A DNA stretch of 64,000 bases. It comes from Bhargavaea massiliensis (GTDB taxonomy: Bacteria > Bacillota > Bacilli > Bacillales_A > Planococcaceae). Numbering within the stretch: position 1 is the first letter of the stretch; each line of letters opens with the position of its first letter. Made by a program: the position numbers and the translations under genes. Under the pieces are notes generated by a model, which worked only from the letters and a program-made list of their open reading frames with translations, ran no database searches and had not been told where the DNA came from. The stretch covers positions 260,145 through 324,144 of the forward strand of contig NZ_JAHBCJ010000004.1 of NCBI RefSeq assembly GCF_018390575.1. Direction: 5' to 3'. Shown piece after piece: positions 1-6,535 of the stretch.

Positions 1-1172
1 GCCAGCTCAACGGCAAAATCGCCGAATCCCTGAACGGCATGGGCATGATCCAGGTATTCAGGCAGGAAAAGCGGTTCCGGGAAGAGTTCGGGGAGATCAA
101 CGACAAACACTACGAGGCGGGCATGCGCAACATCAAGCTGGACGGACTGCTCCTGCGCCCGGCGGTCGACATCGTCTATGCGCTCGGGCTGATTTTGCTC
201 CTGTCCTATTTCGGGGTGACATCATTCAGCGAACCCGTTGAGATCGGGGTCATCTACGCGTTCGTGACCTATATCGACCGGTTCTTCGAGCCGATCAACC
301 AGGTCATGCAGCGCCTGTCGATCTTCCAGCAGGCCATCGTCTCGGCCGACCGGGTGTTCCGCCTCATGGACGATCCCGAACTGGAACCGGCACAGCCGGA
401 GCAGGGCGATGTACGCATCGATCAAGGCAAGATCGAATTCAGGGATGTCTCTTTTTCCTATGACGGGAAAAACGATGTGCTGAAACACATCAGCTTCACC
501 GCCAACCCGGGGGAAACGGTGGCGCTTGTCGGCCATACCGGTTCGGGGAAAAGCTCGATCATCAACCTGCTCATGAGATTCTACGAGTTCGGGCGGGGGG
601 AGATCCTGATCGACGGCCGGCCGATCAGATCGTATCCGAAAACCGCGCTCCGGGAAAAGACCGGGCTCGTCCTTCAGGATCCATTCCTATTTTATGGGGA
701 CATCGAAAGCAATATCCGGCTCTTTGACGGGTCGATCGGTTCCGCCGAAGTGCAGGCGGCCGCCGAATTCGTCCAGGCGGACCCGTTTATCCGGAGCCTG
801 CCGGACGGCTACGGCCAGAAAGTGACGGAGCGGGGCTCCACATTCTCGGGCGGACAGCGGCAACTGATCGCATTTGCGCGGACGATGGTCAAAAAGCCGA
901 AGATCCTTGTCCTAGATGAAGCGACGGCCAATATCGACACAGAGACCGAGGTGGCGATCCAGAAAGGGCTGGAGCAAATGCGGAAAGGCCGGACGACAAT
1001 CGCCATCGCGCACCGCCTGAGCACTATCCAGGACGCGGACCTGATCCTCGTCCTTCACCAGGGCGAAATCGTGGAGCGGGGCACCCATCAGGAACTGCTC
1101 GCCAAAGGCGGCCTCTATCACAAGATGTACCGCCTGCAAAACGGCTTGCTCGAAGAAAATCAGATCAAGTGA
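1..1172 (+). CDS. ABC multidrug-type exporter, C-terminal part (5' end outside window)
   Basis: The frame is open from base 3, so this is the 3' part of a longer gene. The first ~110 residues are the end of an exporter transmembrane domain. The nucleotide-binding domain follows, with Walker [10 protein letters not shown] near nt 531-557, a variant signature FSGGQRQ near nt 846 and Walker B ILVLDEAT near nt 904-927, then an H-loop (IAHRLST). The FSGGQ signature and overall pattern resemble the YheH/BmrD half of heterodimeric drug exporters; the partner half would lie upstream. The family couples ATP hydrolysis to export of lipophilic compounds across the membrane. The assignment to the YheH side is inference. 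A hairpin terminator follows at once. Confidence 0.88.
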   Translation, partial: QLNGKIAESLNGMGMIQVFRQEKRFREEFGEINDKHYEAGMRNIKLDGLLLRPAVDIVYALGLILLLSYFGVTSFSEPVEIGVIYAFVTYIDRFFEPINQVMQRLSIFQQAIVSADRVFRLMDDPELEPAQPEQGDVRIDQGKIEFRDVSFSYDGKNDVLKHISFTANPGETVALVGHTGSGKSSIINLLMRFYEFGRGEILIDGRPIRSYPKTALREKTGLVLQDPFLFYGDIESNIRLFDGSIGSAEVQAAAEFVQADPFIRSLPDGYGQKVTERGSTFSGGQRQLIAFARTMVKKPKILVLDEATANIDTETEVAIQKGLEQMRKGRTTIAIAHRLSTIQDADLILVLHQGEIVERGTHQELLAKGGLYHKMYRLQNGLLEENQIK

Positions 1173-1176
1173 GCGG

Positions 1177-1212
1177 CACCCGCCTTTCTTTTACGGAAGG
1201 CCGGTGTTTTCC
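1177..1212 (+). terminator. Rho-independent terminator of the ABC exporter gene
   Basis: Imperfect stem CACC-GCCTT / AAGGC-GGTG followed by TTTTCCTG, just after the ABC exporter stop codon. Confidence 0.6.
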
Positions 1213-1344
1213 TGTATAACTTTGGATATCTTCGCGGAAGCCCGGCCAAGGCCGGACTTGGTCAATAAACTGTCACAGACAGGAATGGCGAAAACGCAAT
1301 CGGATTCTGATAGTATAAGGACAGCAAGAGAAAGGGGGATTGTG

Positions 1345-2055
1345 GTGTCGACAGACCTCAACATCCTACTGGCCTTCGGAGCGGGATTCCTGAGCTTCAT
1401 CTCCCCGTGCACGCTGCCGCTATATCCTGCATTCATCTCCTACATCACCGGCATGTCGCTGGATGATCTGAAATCGGACCGGGGCAAGATGTCAAAAAGC
1501 GGAATCCTGCACACCGTGTTTTTTCTGCTGGGCTTTTCGGCCATCTTTATCGCCCTCGGGTTCGGCACCTCGTTTATCGGTTCGTTCTTCGTCAAATATG
1601 ATGATCTTCTCAGGCAAATCGGTGCCATCTTCATCGTCGCGTTCGGCCTGATGATTGTCGGACTTCTGACGCCCGATTTTCTCATGAAAGAACGGAGAAT
1701 CCAGTTCAAGAACCGGCCGGCCGGCTACTTCGGTTCAGCGGTCATCGGCCTGGCTTTTGCCGCGGGTTGGACGCCCTGCAGCGGCCCGATCATCGGTGCC
1801 ATCATTGCGCTTGCCGGACAAAATCCGGGATCGGGCATGTGGTACATGCTCGCCTATGTTTTCGGCTTTGCGATTCCGTTTTTCGTCCTGTCATTCTTTA
1901 TCACGAAACTCGCGGTCATCCGCAAGTACAGCAACATCATCATGAAAGTCGGCGGATGGGTCATGATCCTCGTCGGAATCCTGCTGTTCTTCGACGGCAT
2001 GACGATGATCATCGGCTGGCTGAGCCCGATTTTCGGAGACTTCCAAGGGTTCTGA
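1345..2055 (+). CDS. ccdA: Cytochrome c biogenesis / thiol-electron transfer protein CcdA
   Basis: A 236-residue polytopic membrane protein, close to the ~235 aa of B. subtilis CcdA. It carries the two family cysteine motifs, [11 protein letters not shown] near the N-terminus and WTPCSGP in the middle, which shuttle reducing equivalents from cytoplasmic thioredoxin to the outer face for apocytochrome c and thiol-redox proteins. The frame is open further upstream, but the family N-terminus and an AAAGGGGG SD at 1331-1338 favour the GTG at 1345 (a GTG at 1342 is the alternative). A thioredoxin-like gene and a CcdC homologue follow in the same direction, as expected for a cytochrome/thiol maturation operon. 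Confidence 0.92.
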   Translation: MSTDLNILLAFGAGFLSFISPCTLPLYPAFISYITGMSLDDLKSDRGKMSKSGILHTVFFLLGFSAIFIALGFGTSFIGSFFVKYDDLLRQIGAIFIVAFGLMIVGLLTPDFLMKERRIQFKNRPAGYFGSAVIGLAFAAGWTPCSGPIIGAIIALAGQNPGSGMWYMLAYVFGFAIPFFVLSFFITKLAVIRKYSNIIMKVGGWVMILVGILLFFDGMTMIIGWLSPIFGDFQGF

Positions 2056-2101
2056 TAGGATGAAGACATCGTCATTGCCGCAGGAAAGGAGGGATTCGGC
2101 A

Positions 2102-2431
2102 ATGGAGCAAATCAATTCGTTCGATGAATGGCTCGGCGCGCTGGAGGAGGAAGGCACGCTGCTCCTCTTCGTCAAGACCGACAACTGCTCAGTCTGTGAG
2201 GGGCTGCTTCCGCAGGTGGCCCCCTTAGAAGAAGAGTATGCATTTCCTTTCTACCTGGCAAACGCCGCACAAGTACCGGAACTTGCGGGACAGCTGTCGC
2301 TTTTCACCGCTCCGGTGGTGCTCCTGTTCAAAGAAGGCCGGGAATTCGCCCGTTTTGCGCGTTTTGTCCCGATGGCAGAACTAAAACAGCGAATGGACGA
2401 ACTAGAGCTGGCGGGTGGACAATATGAATGA
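2102..2431 (+). CDS. Thioredoxin-family protein
   Basis: A 109-residue single thioredoxin fold with the redox motif C29-S-V-C32 on the expected first helix and a conserved TAPVVLLF segment (the cis-proline region). There is no signal peptide, so it should act in the cytoplasm, possibly feeding electrons to CcdA immediately upstream. Start ATG 2102 sits behind a strong AGGAAAGGAGG SD; the longer open frame has no such site. Its stop overlaps the start of the next gene, which implies translational coupling. The CSVC active site is not the classical CGPC, so the redox potential and partner are not predictable. Confidence 0.85.
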   Translation: MEQINSFDEWLGALEEEGTLLLFVKTDNCSVCEGLLPQVAPLEEEYAFPFYLANAAQVPELAGQLSLFTAPVVLLFKEGREFARFARFVPMAELKQRMDELELAGGQYE

Positions 2432-2939
2432 GTTTGTCAACTGGGTCTTCACCGAGATACCCGCTCCGGTCCTGATCGTCGGATCCACTGTGATCTTCGC
2501 GATGGCGGGACTCGGCGCGGTGATCATGCGCTCCAGGGCAAGCAAGCAGCCTGCGAGCGCCAAAAAGATCATCCTCCCGCCGATCATGATGTCGACCGGC
2601 GCACTCATGTTCCTTTTTGAGCCGTTCCGTGTCGCCTGGCCCCATGTGTTCGAGGCACTCGCTGTCGGCCTGCTGTTTTCAACCCTTCTCATCCGGACTT
2701 CCAAGTTCGAGGAAAACGGGGGAGAGATCTACCTGAAGCCCTCAAAGGCATTCATCTTTATCCTGGCCGGCCTGCTTGTCTTGCGGGTTGCAGGCAAGCT
2801 GATCCTCAGCAGCACGATCGATGTCGGCGAACTGGCAGGGATGTTCTTCCTGCTCGCATTCGGCATGATCGTCCCGTGGCGCATTGCCATGTACGTGAAA
2901 TTCAAAAAGCTGCAGTCCCGCACCGGGGCCGCAGCATAA
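2424..2939 (+). CDS. ccdC: CcdC-family membrane protein (YneJ-like)
   Basis: A 171-residue protein with about four to five membrane segments, similar to the YneJ/CcdC family that lies beside ccdA in Bacillus. The family is linked to cytochrome c biogenesis by context; its biochemical role is unknown. I chose ATG 2424, which has GGTGG just upstream; a GTG at 2415 is the alternative start. It overlaps the end of the thioredoxin-like gene, making ccdA, trx-like and ccdC one unit that ends at the bidirectional terminator immediately downstream. Confidence 0.85.
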   Translation: MNEFVNWVFTEIPAPVLIVGSTVIFAMAGLGAVIMRSRASKQPASAKKIILPPIMMSTGALMFLFEPFRVAWPHVFEALAVGLLFSTLLIRTSKFEENGGEIYLKPSKAFIFILAGLLVLRVAGKLILSSTIDVGELAGMFFLLAFGMIVPWRIAMYVKFKKLQSRTGAAA

Positions 2940-2976
2940 AAAAACCGCCATCCGGGAAAACGGAATGGCGGTTTTT
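2938..2976. terminator. Bidirectional terminator between ccdC and yneK
   Basis: Hairpin AAAAACCGCCAT...ATGGCGGTTTTT flanked by A and T runs, placed between convergent genes so that it can stop both transcripts. Confidence 0.85.
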
Positions 2977-2978
2977 GG

Positions 2979-3419
2979 TTAGTCCCTGCTGAACTGGTAC
3001 AGATTCCTGTACGGGGTGTCATCAATCTGCATCTGCTCAAGCTTCTTCTTGAGAAATTTATGGTCACGCTTGGGCGTCGCGAGAATATAGCCGCGGATAA
3101 TATGGTCCAACTCAATCCGCTTCGCCTTTTCGTGCAGGGCAAGCTGGCCGATCCTTCCGGCGATCTTCTGTTTGGCCACCGGGCGGAACAGTTCCGGCAC
3201 AGGCGACACCAGTTCATTCAGCATCTCCTTGGACTCGGCTGTCCAGAGATGCAGCGATTTATTGACATAGTATTCTTCCCAATCGAGCGTCGACCGTCCG
3301 TCTTCCTTCGGCAGGGCCTTCAGGAACTTGCGGAACATGAAATACCCGCCGATTGCGAACAGGCTGACCAGGACAGCCACCCAGAATAGGATAAACCAGA
3401 GAAACCAGCCGTCTAGCAA
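2979..3419 (-). CDS. yneK: DUF2621 membrane-anchored protein (YneK-like)
   Basis: A protein of about 146 residues with one N-terminal membrane anchor (WFLWFILFWVAVLVSLFAIGG) followed by a basic soluble domain, matching the DUF2621/YneK family of Bacillales. Function is unknown. The frame extends to 3449, but GAGGTGA five bases before a TTG at 3419 makes that the likely start. Its location opposite the ccdA-ccdC unit copies the B. subtilis arrangement. Confidence 0.8.
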   Translation of the reverse strand: MLDGWFLWFILFWVAVLVSLFAIGGYFMFRKFLKALPKEDGRSTLDWEEYYVNKSLHLWTAESKEMLNELVSPVPELFRPVAKQKIAGRIGQLALHEKAKRIELDHIIRGYILATPKRDHKFLKKKLEQMQIDDTPYRNLYQFSRD

Positions 3420-3537
3420 CACTCTCACCTCTTTTGCATTCTCCAACAATTATAAAGCCGACGACGACTTTTTTCACCTCCGTTGTATTCTTTTCACCAA
3501 ATCGCCCTATGTAACGGGTGAAAGGGGGGGAGAAAAC

Positions 3538-3759
3538 ATGGCAAACATCGTCTTCAAGAACGCATCCATCCGGCTCCACTTTGACGCAGGCTTTGACGGG
3601 GAAGGCAAACCGGTAGTGAAGCTGAAAACCTACCGGAATGTGTCCGGTTCGGCGGATGCGGAATCCCTGGCGGCGGCAGTCGGTGCACTTGGCAGCCTTT
3701 CGGGCTACCCGTACATCGCAGCCGAAAAGGTGGAAACAGCGGAAATCACCCAATATTGA
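3538..3759 (+). CDS. DUF1659 family small protein
   Basis: A 73-residue soluble protein with the DUF1659 pattern (FDAGFDGEGKPVVKLKTYRNV followed by an Ala-rich segment). ATG 3538 follows a very strong SD (AAAGGGGGGG, 3521-3530). It is the first of a three-gene set with a DUF2922 gene and a YvrJ gene; these families co-occur in many Bacillales and Clostridia, but no function is established. The unit is probably transcribed from the region just upstream. Confidence 0.85.
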   Translation: MANIVFKNASIRLHFDAGFDGEGKPVVKLKTYRNVSGSADAESLAAAVGALGSLSGYPYIAAEKVETAEITQY

Positions 3760-3798
3760 TCGCCCGGAACCGGTAGGTCATAAAAGGAGGGATGGAGA

Positions 3799-4017
3799 AT
3801 GGATCAGACGTTGGAACTCATTTTCAAGACTGCCGGCGGCAAGCGGATGACCCTCACGGTTGATGCACCCAAAGAAGGGATCACGGAAGCGGAGGTACGC
3901 CAGGCGATGCAAGAAGTGATCGGCAGCGGCGTATTCGGCACGGACGGATACCCGGTCGATTCGGCAGAGGCCGCCCGTATCGTATCCCGTGGGGTAACGG
4001 ACATCATTACCGCCTGA
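3799..4017 (+). CDS. DUF2922 family small protein
   Basis: A 72-residue protein matching DUF2922 (LELIFKTAGGKRMTLTVDAPKEGI pattern, ending in a short hydrophobic DIITA tail). ATG 3799 lies behind AAAGGAGGG. It sits 39 nt after the DUF1659 gene and is followed by a strong hairpin, so the first two genes of the trio form the abundant transcript. Function unknown; both proteins look like small beta-rich, non-secreted polypeptides. Confidence 0.85.
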   Translation: MDQTLELIFKTAGGKRMTLTVDAPKEGITEAEVRQAMQEVIGSGVFGTDGYPVDSAEAARIVSRGVTDIITA

Positions 4018-4022
4018 CCCTG

Positions 4023-4055
4023 GGCTCCCCGGCTTTTCCGGGGAGCTTCTTTTTG
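4023..4055 (+). terminator. Terminator between DUF2922 and yvrJ genes
   Basis: GCTCCCCGG / CCGGGGAGC stem followed by TTCTTTTTG. It lies inside the DUF1659-DUF2922-YvrJ cluster, so the YvrJ gene may depend on read-through or its own promoter. Confidence 0.8.
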
Positions 4056-4097
4056 ATCCGTCCGGATAAGGCAAGAACGGGAAAGGAGGGCACCTTC

Positions 4098-4226
4098 ATG
4101 CAAGAGTGGATGACGTTCATCCAAGATCTCGGATTCCCGATATTTGTGTCATTTTACCTGATGCACCGGGTAGAGACAAAACTGACCGCCATTCATGACG
4201 CACTCGTGTCGCTCAAAGCGGGGTAG
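4098..4226 (+). CDS. YvrJ family small membrane protein (42 aa)
   Basis: A short gene encoding MQEWMTFIQDLGFPIFVSFY followed by a charged tail (LMHRVETKLTAIHDALVSLKAG). This is the YvrJ family: one membrane helix (residues ~8-23) and an amphipathic C-terminus. The SD GGAAAGGAGGG is excellent (positions 4080-4090). Its company with DUF1659 and DUF2922 genes matches other Bacillales. No function is known; the family resembles holin-like or membrane-adaptor micro-proteins only superficially. Confidence 0.85.
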   Translation: MQEWMTFIQDLGFPIFVSFYLMHRVETKLTAIHDALVSLKAG

Positions 4227-4325
4227 TTCATCGGATTGTCGGAAAAACGGGACCGTCACTGTTGAAGGCGGCCCACGCTTCCGATAAGATAAAAATGAAT
4301 AGATGAAATAAAGGCGGTCTTATTG

Positions 4326-4922
4326 ATGAAAAAACTCATCTCTGCTGCGGCGATGGTCATCTTGGCCGCACTGGTACTCGGCGCCTGCAACGCGGGAAAG
4401 TTTGAAGGGGACTTTTCGTGGGAGGTCAAGCCGTTTGAATACACGAACCAGCACGGCGAAAAAGTCTCTCTGGAAGACCTGAAAGGCCAGCCATGGCTCG
4501 CACAGTTCGTCTTTACCAACTGCAACTCGGTGTGTCCGCCGATGATGTTCAACATGGCGGAAGTCCAGGACCACTTGGCAAAAGCGGGCATCGAAGATTA
4601 TAAAATTGTTTCATTCAGCGTCGACCCGAAGTACGACACCCCTGAAAAGCTCCAGGAGTATCTTGATACGTTTGAAGTGGCCGATCAGGCAAAGTGGGAA
4701 ATGCTGACTGGCTACACTCAGGAGGAGATTTCGGACCTGTCGGTGAAATCATTCAAGCTTCCGGTCATTGACGATCCGAACTCTGACCAGGTCACGCACG
4801 GAACTTCCTTCTTCCTTGTGGACCAGGAAGGAAATGCGGTCAAGAGCTATGACGGTTATATGGAAGTGCCTCATGATCTCATCGTCGAAGACATGGAAGC
4901 GTTGATCGAGGCAGGGTCCTGA
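4326..4922 (+). CDS. SCO1/SenC-type copper chaperone lipoprotein (YpmQ-like)
   Basis: A 198-residue lipoprotein with an N-terminal signal ending in lipobox LGAC (Cys21). The thioredoxin-like domain carries the copper site C66-N-S-V-C... in the form C66xxxC70 and the distal His in the THGTSFFLVD motif. SCO proteins load copper into the CuA centre of cytochrome c oxidase at the outer membrane face, which fits the nearby cytochrome maturation genes. ATG 4326 was chosen over the TTG one codon upstream because it follows AAGGCGGT at the right distance. It is followed by its own hairpin terminator. Confidence 0.9.
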   Translation: MKKLISAAAMVILAALVLGACNAGKFEGDFSWEVKPFEYTNQHGEKVSLEDLKGQPWLAQFVFTNCNSVCPPMMFNMAEVQDHLAKAGIEDYKIVSFSVDPKYDTPEKLQEYLDTFEVADQAKWEMLTGYTQEEISDLSVKSFKLPVIDDPNSDQVTHGTSFFLVDQEGNAVKSYDGYMEVPHDLIVEDMEALIEAGS

Positions 4923-4926
4923 TGAG

Positions 4927-4954
4927 AAAAAGCCGGCGCATGCCGGTTTTTTTC
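4927..4954 (+). terminator. Terminator after SCO gene
   Basis: AAAAAGCCGGC / GCCGG stem with TTTTTTT, four bases after the SCO stop codon. Confidence 0.8.
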
Positions 4955-4971
4955 GTGGAAGGGGAATGAGG

Positions 4972-5658
4972 ATGCGCAAACGCAAAATCACGAAAAGCCG
5001 GGGAAGGCGACTGCGAAAGGGAAACTGCCTTCTCGCAGCGTTCGTTTTTCTCCTCCCTTTACTGATTGTCTTTTACGTGTTGACCGCACTGCTTTGGCCG
5101 GCGCTCCGGGATGTCCCTCTGATCCGGGAGCTGAATGAGTACGCAGCCCATAAACCGGACCGTCTGTTCGACATCAGGGTGCCGGAAAATTATGTGCCGC
5201 TTTACAAGGAAGCGGCAGATGAGTTCGGGATACCATGGACGCTTCTGGCGGCACATCATCGGGTGGAGACACGTTTCAGCACGATGGATCCGCTTGTATC
5301 GCCGGCAGGTGCGGAAGGGCATATGCAATTCATGCCCTGCACTTGGGTAGGCTGGTCACATCCGAGCTGCACAGGACTGGGGAAAGGGGACATTCCCGAA
5401 AAAGTAAAGACGGACCCTGAAGCAATCCGCTCTTACGGGGGATACGGGCTTGATGCGGACGGAGACGGGAAAGCGGATCCGTTCAGCCTGGCAGATTCGA
5501 TCTACAGCGCCGCGAGCTATCTGGCGCAAAACGGGGCGGCGGAAGGTGAGCTGGAGCAGGCGATCTTCCTATACAACCACAGCGACCGGTATGTGGAGGA
5601 CGTCATGTCGTTTTACAGGGATTACGAACAGCGGGCAGTCGAATACAGCGGAAAATGA
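4972..5658 (+). CDS. Membrane-anchored lytic transglycosylase (SLT-like)
   Basis: A 228-residue protein with a basic N-terminus, one membrane anchor (~residues 20-45) and an extracytoplasmic lysozyme-like domain. The putative catalytic Glu99 lies in LLAAHHRVETRFS and is followed by the SPAGAEGHMQFMP motif typical of transglycosylases. A DADGDGKADPFS segment resembles a calcium-binding loop. It should cleave peptidoglycan glycan strands; CwlT-like or spore-related roles are possible. ATG 4972 is favoured because the ATG at 4966 nearly abuts the SD GGAAGGGG. Confidence 0.85.
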   Translation: MRKRKITKSRGRRLRKGNCLLAAFVFLLPLLIVFYVLTALLWPALRDVPLIRELNEYAAHKPDRLFDIRVPENYVPLYKEAADEFGIPWTLLAAHHRVETRFSTMDPLVSPAGAEGHMQFMPCTWVGWSHPSCTGLGKGDIPEKVKTDPEAIRSYGGYGLDADGDGKADPFSLADSIYSAASYLAQNGAAEGELEQAIFLYNHSDRYVEDVMSFYRDYEQRAVEYSGK

Positions 5659-5663
5659 AGGAA

Positions 5664-5701
5664 CACAAAAAGAGGACCGTTTCGGTCCTCTTTTTTGTGT
5701 G
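5664..5701. terminator. Bidirectional terminator
   Basis: AAAAAGAGGACCG-TTT-CGGTCCTCTTTTTT hairpin between the transglycosylase gene and the convergent GlsB-like gene. Confidence 0.85.
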
Positions 5702-5706
5702 TTCCA

Positions 5707-5958
5707 TTATGCTCTGCGCATGGCCTTGAGGATAAAGCTGACGACGAACACGAGAATCAGTGCGCCGATCAGGGCAGGGATCAGAGCGATTCCTGCAACG
5801 TCCGGACCAAAGTCACCGAAGAGCGCGCCGCCGATCCAAGCACCGATGATACCTGCGATGATGTTACCGATGATTCCGCCAGGGATGTCTTTCCCGAGGA
5901 TCATGCCTGCGAGCCACCCGATGATTCCGCCTACGATCAGATACATTAAGAATTCCAT
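5707..5958 (-). CDS. GlsB/YeaQ/YmgE family stress-response membrane protein
   Basis: An 83-residue glycine-rich protein with three membrane helices and the repeated GGIIGW / GNIIAGIIGAWIGG pattern of the transglycosylase-associated (YeaQ/GlsB) family. Such proteins are induced by general stress in many bacteria; their mechanism is unknown. An AAGGAGTGAAGG SD precedes ATG 5958. It is a single-gene unit that ends at the shared hairpin with the transglycosylase gene. Confidence 0.85.
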   Translation of the reverse strand: MEFLMYLIVGGIIGWLAGMILGKDIPGGIIGNIIAGIIGAWIGGALFGDFGPDVAGIALIPALIGALILVFVVSFILKAMRRA

Positions 5959-6099
5959 GTTTCCTTCACTCCTTCTGTAAAATTTTTATAATGCCGTTAC
6001 AGTACTTTATATATCCAAAAGAGTCCGGGCTAAAACCTAATATGCCCGAAACAAAGTCAAAAAACCTCAGAAAAAATTGGTTTCTGAATGATTTAAATA

Positions 6100-6128
6100 T
6101 TGAAATATCAATCTCCTTCCTTTATAAT
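6100..6128 (+). promoter_or_regulatory. Sigma-A promoter of a micro-ORF
   Basis: TTGAAA (6100-6105), 17-bp spacer, TATAAT (6123-6128). This is an almost perfect vegetative promoter pointing at the small ORF that begins 20-30 bp downstream. Confidence 0.75.
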
Positions 6129-6157
6129 CAAGAAAAGCAAAAGGAGAGATGGATACG

Positions 6158-6265
6158 ATGAACACGGAACGGATGAAAGTTCTCGACCGCCACGCATTTC
6201 TGTTTGCCTTGGTGCACAGTCTGTTCGTCGTTTCCCTTGCTTATGACTTCATCAGCTTCTACTGA
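6158..6265 (+). CDS. Putative 35-aa membrane micro-protein
   Basis: Reads MNTERMKVLDRHAFLFALVH followed by SLFVVSLAYDFISFY, giving a basic head and one hydrophobic helix. An in-frame ATG at 6149 would give 38 aa but lies only two bases from the SD AAGGAGA (6141-6147). The support is architectural: consensus promoter at 6100-6128, SD, ORF and a hairpin terminator at 6286-6318, all within 220 bp. I do not recognise a family. Its position just upstream of aconitase, where B. subtilis has small spore-protein genes, may be coincidence. Confidence 0.55.
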   Translation: MNTERMKVLDRHAFLFALVHSLFVVSLAYDFISFY

Positions 6266-6285
6266 AGCCTGCCTGCACACATTGA

Positions 6286-6318
6286 AATCCGGCTGCCCTT
6301 TAGGGATGGCCGGATTTT
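6286..6318 (+). terminator. Terminator after the micro-ORF
   Basis: AAATCCGGC / GCCGGATTT stem with an internal CCCTTTAGGG loop helix, followed by TTGTTGCG. It closes the short transcription unit starting at the 6123 box. Confidence 0.6.
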
Positions 6319-6448
6319 GTTGCGTCTTTTCATTAAAAACGGCGTTCGGAAAGCCGGACTGCCTCGGACAGGCCCGGATCTGACACCTGCTTGACCCTTT
6401 AATTAGAGTCATTCGGTTTTCTTATGTTCTTCAATCAATATTATGTAA

Positions 6449-6477
6449 TTTACTTATCGTGCGGAATTCGATAAGAT
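6449..6477 (+). promoter_or_regulatory. Candidate acnA promoter with overlapping operator dyad
   Basis: TTTACT (6449-6454), 17-bp spacer, TAAGAT (6472-6477). A perfect 7-bp inverted repeat CTTATCG-N9-CGATAAG (6453-6475) lies across it. A regulator binding this dyad would block RNA polymerase. In B. subtilis citB is repressed by CcpC and CodY, but the CcpC site has the opposite half-site order (ATAA...TTAT), so identity is open. Confidence 0.45.
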
Positions 6478-6535
6478 AAGGAAGAGAAAAGTGGATCCAT
6501 CCGTCTTTTCACGTAGAAACAGAGGAGGAAAAGCA

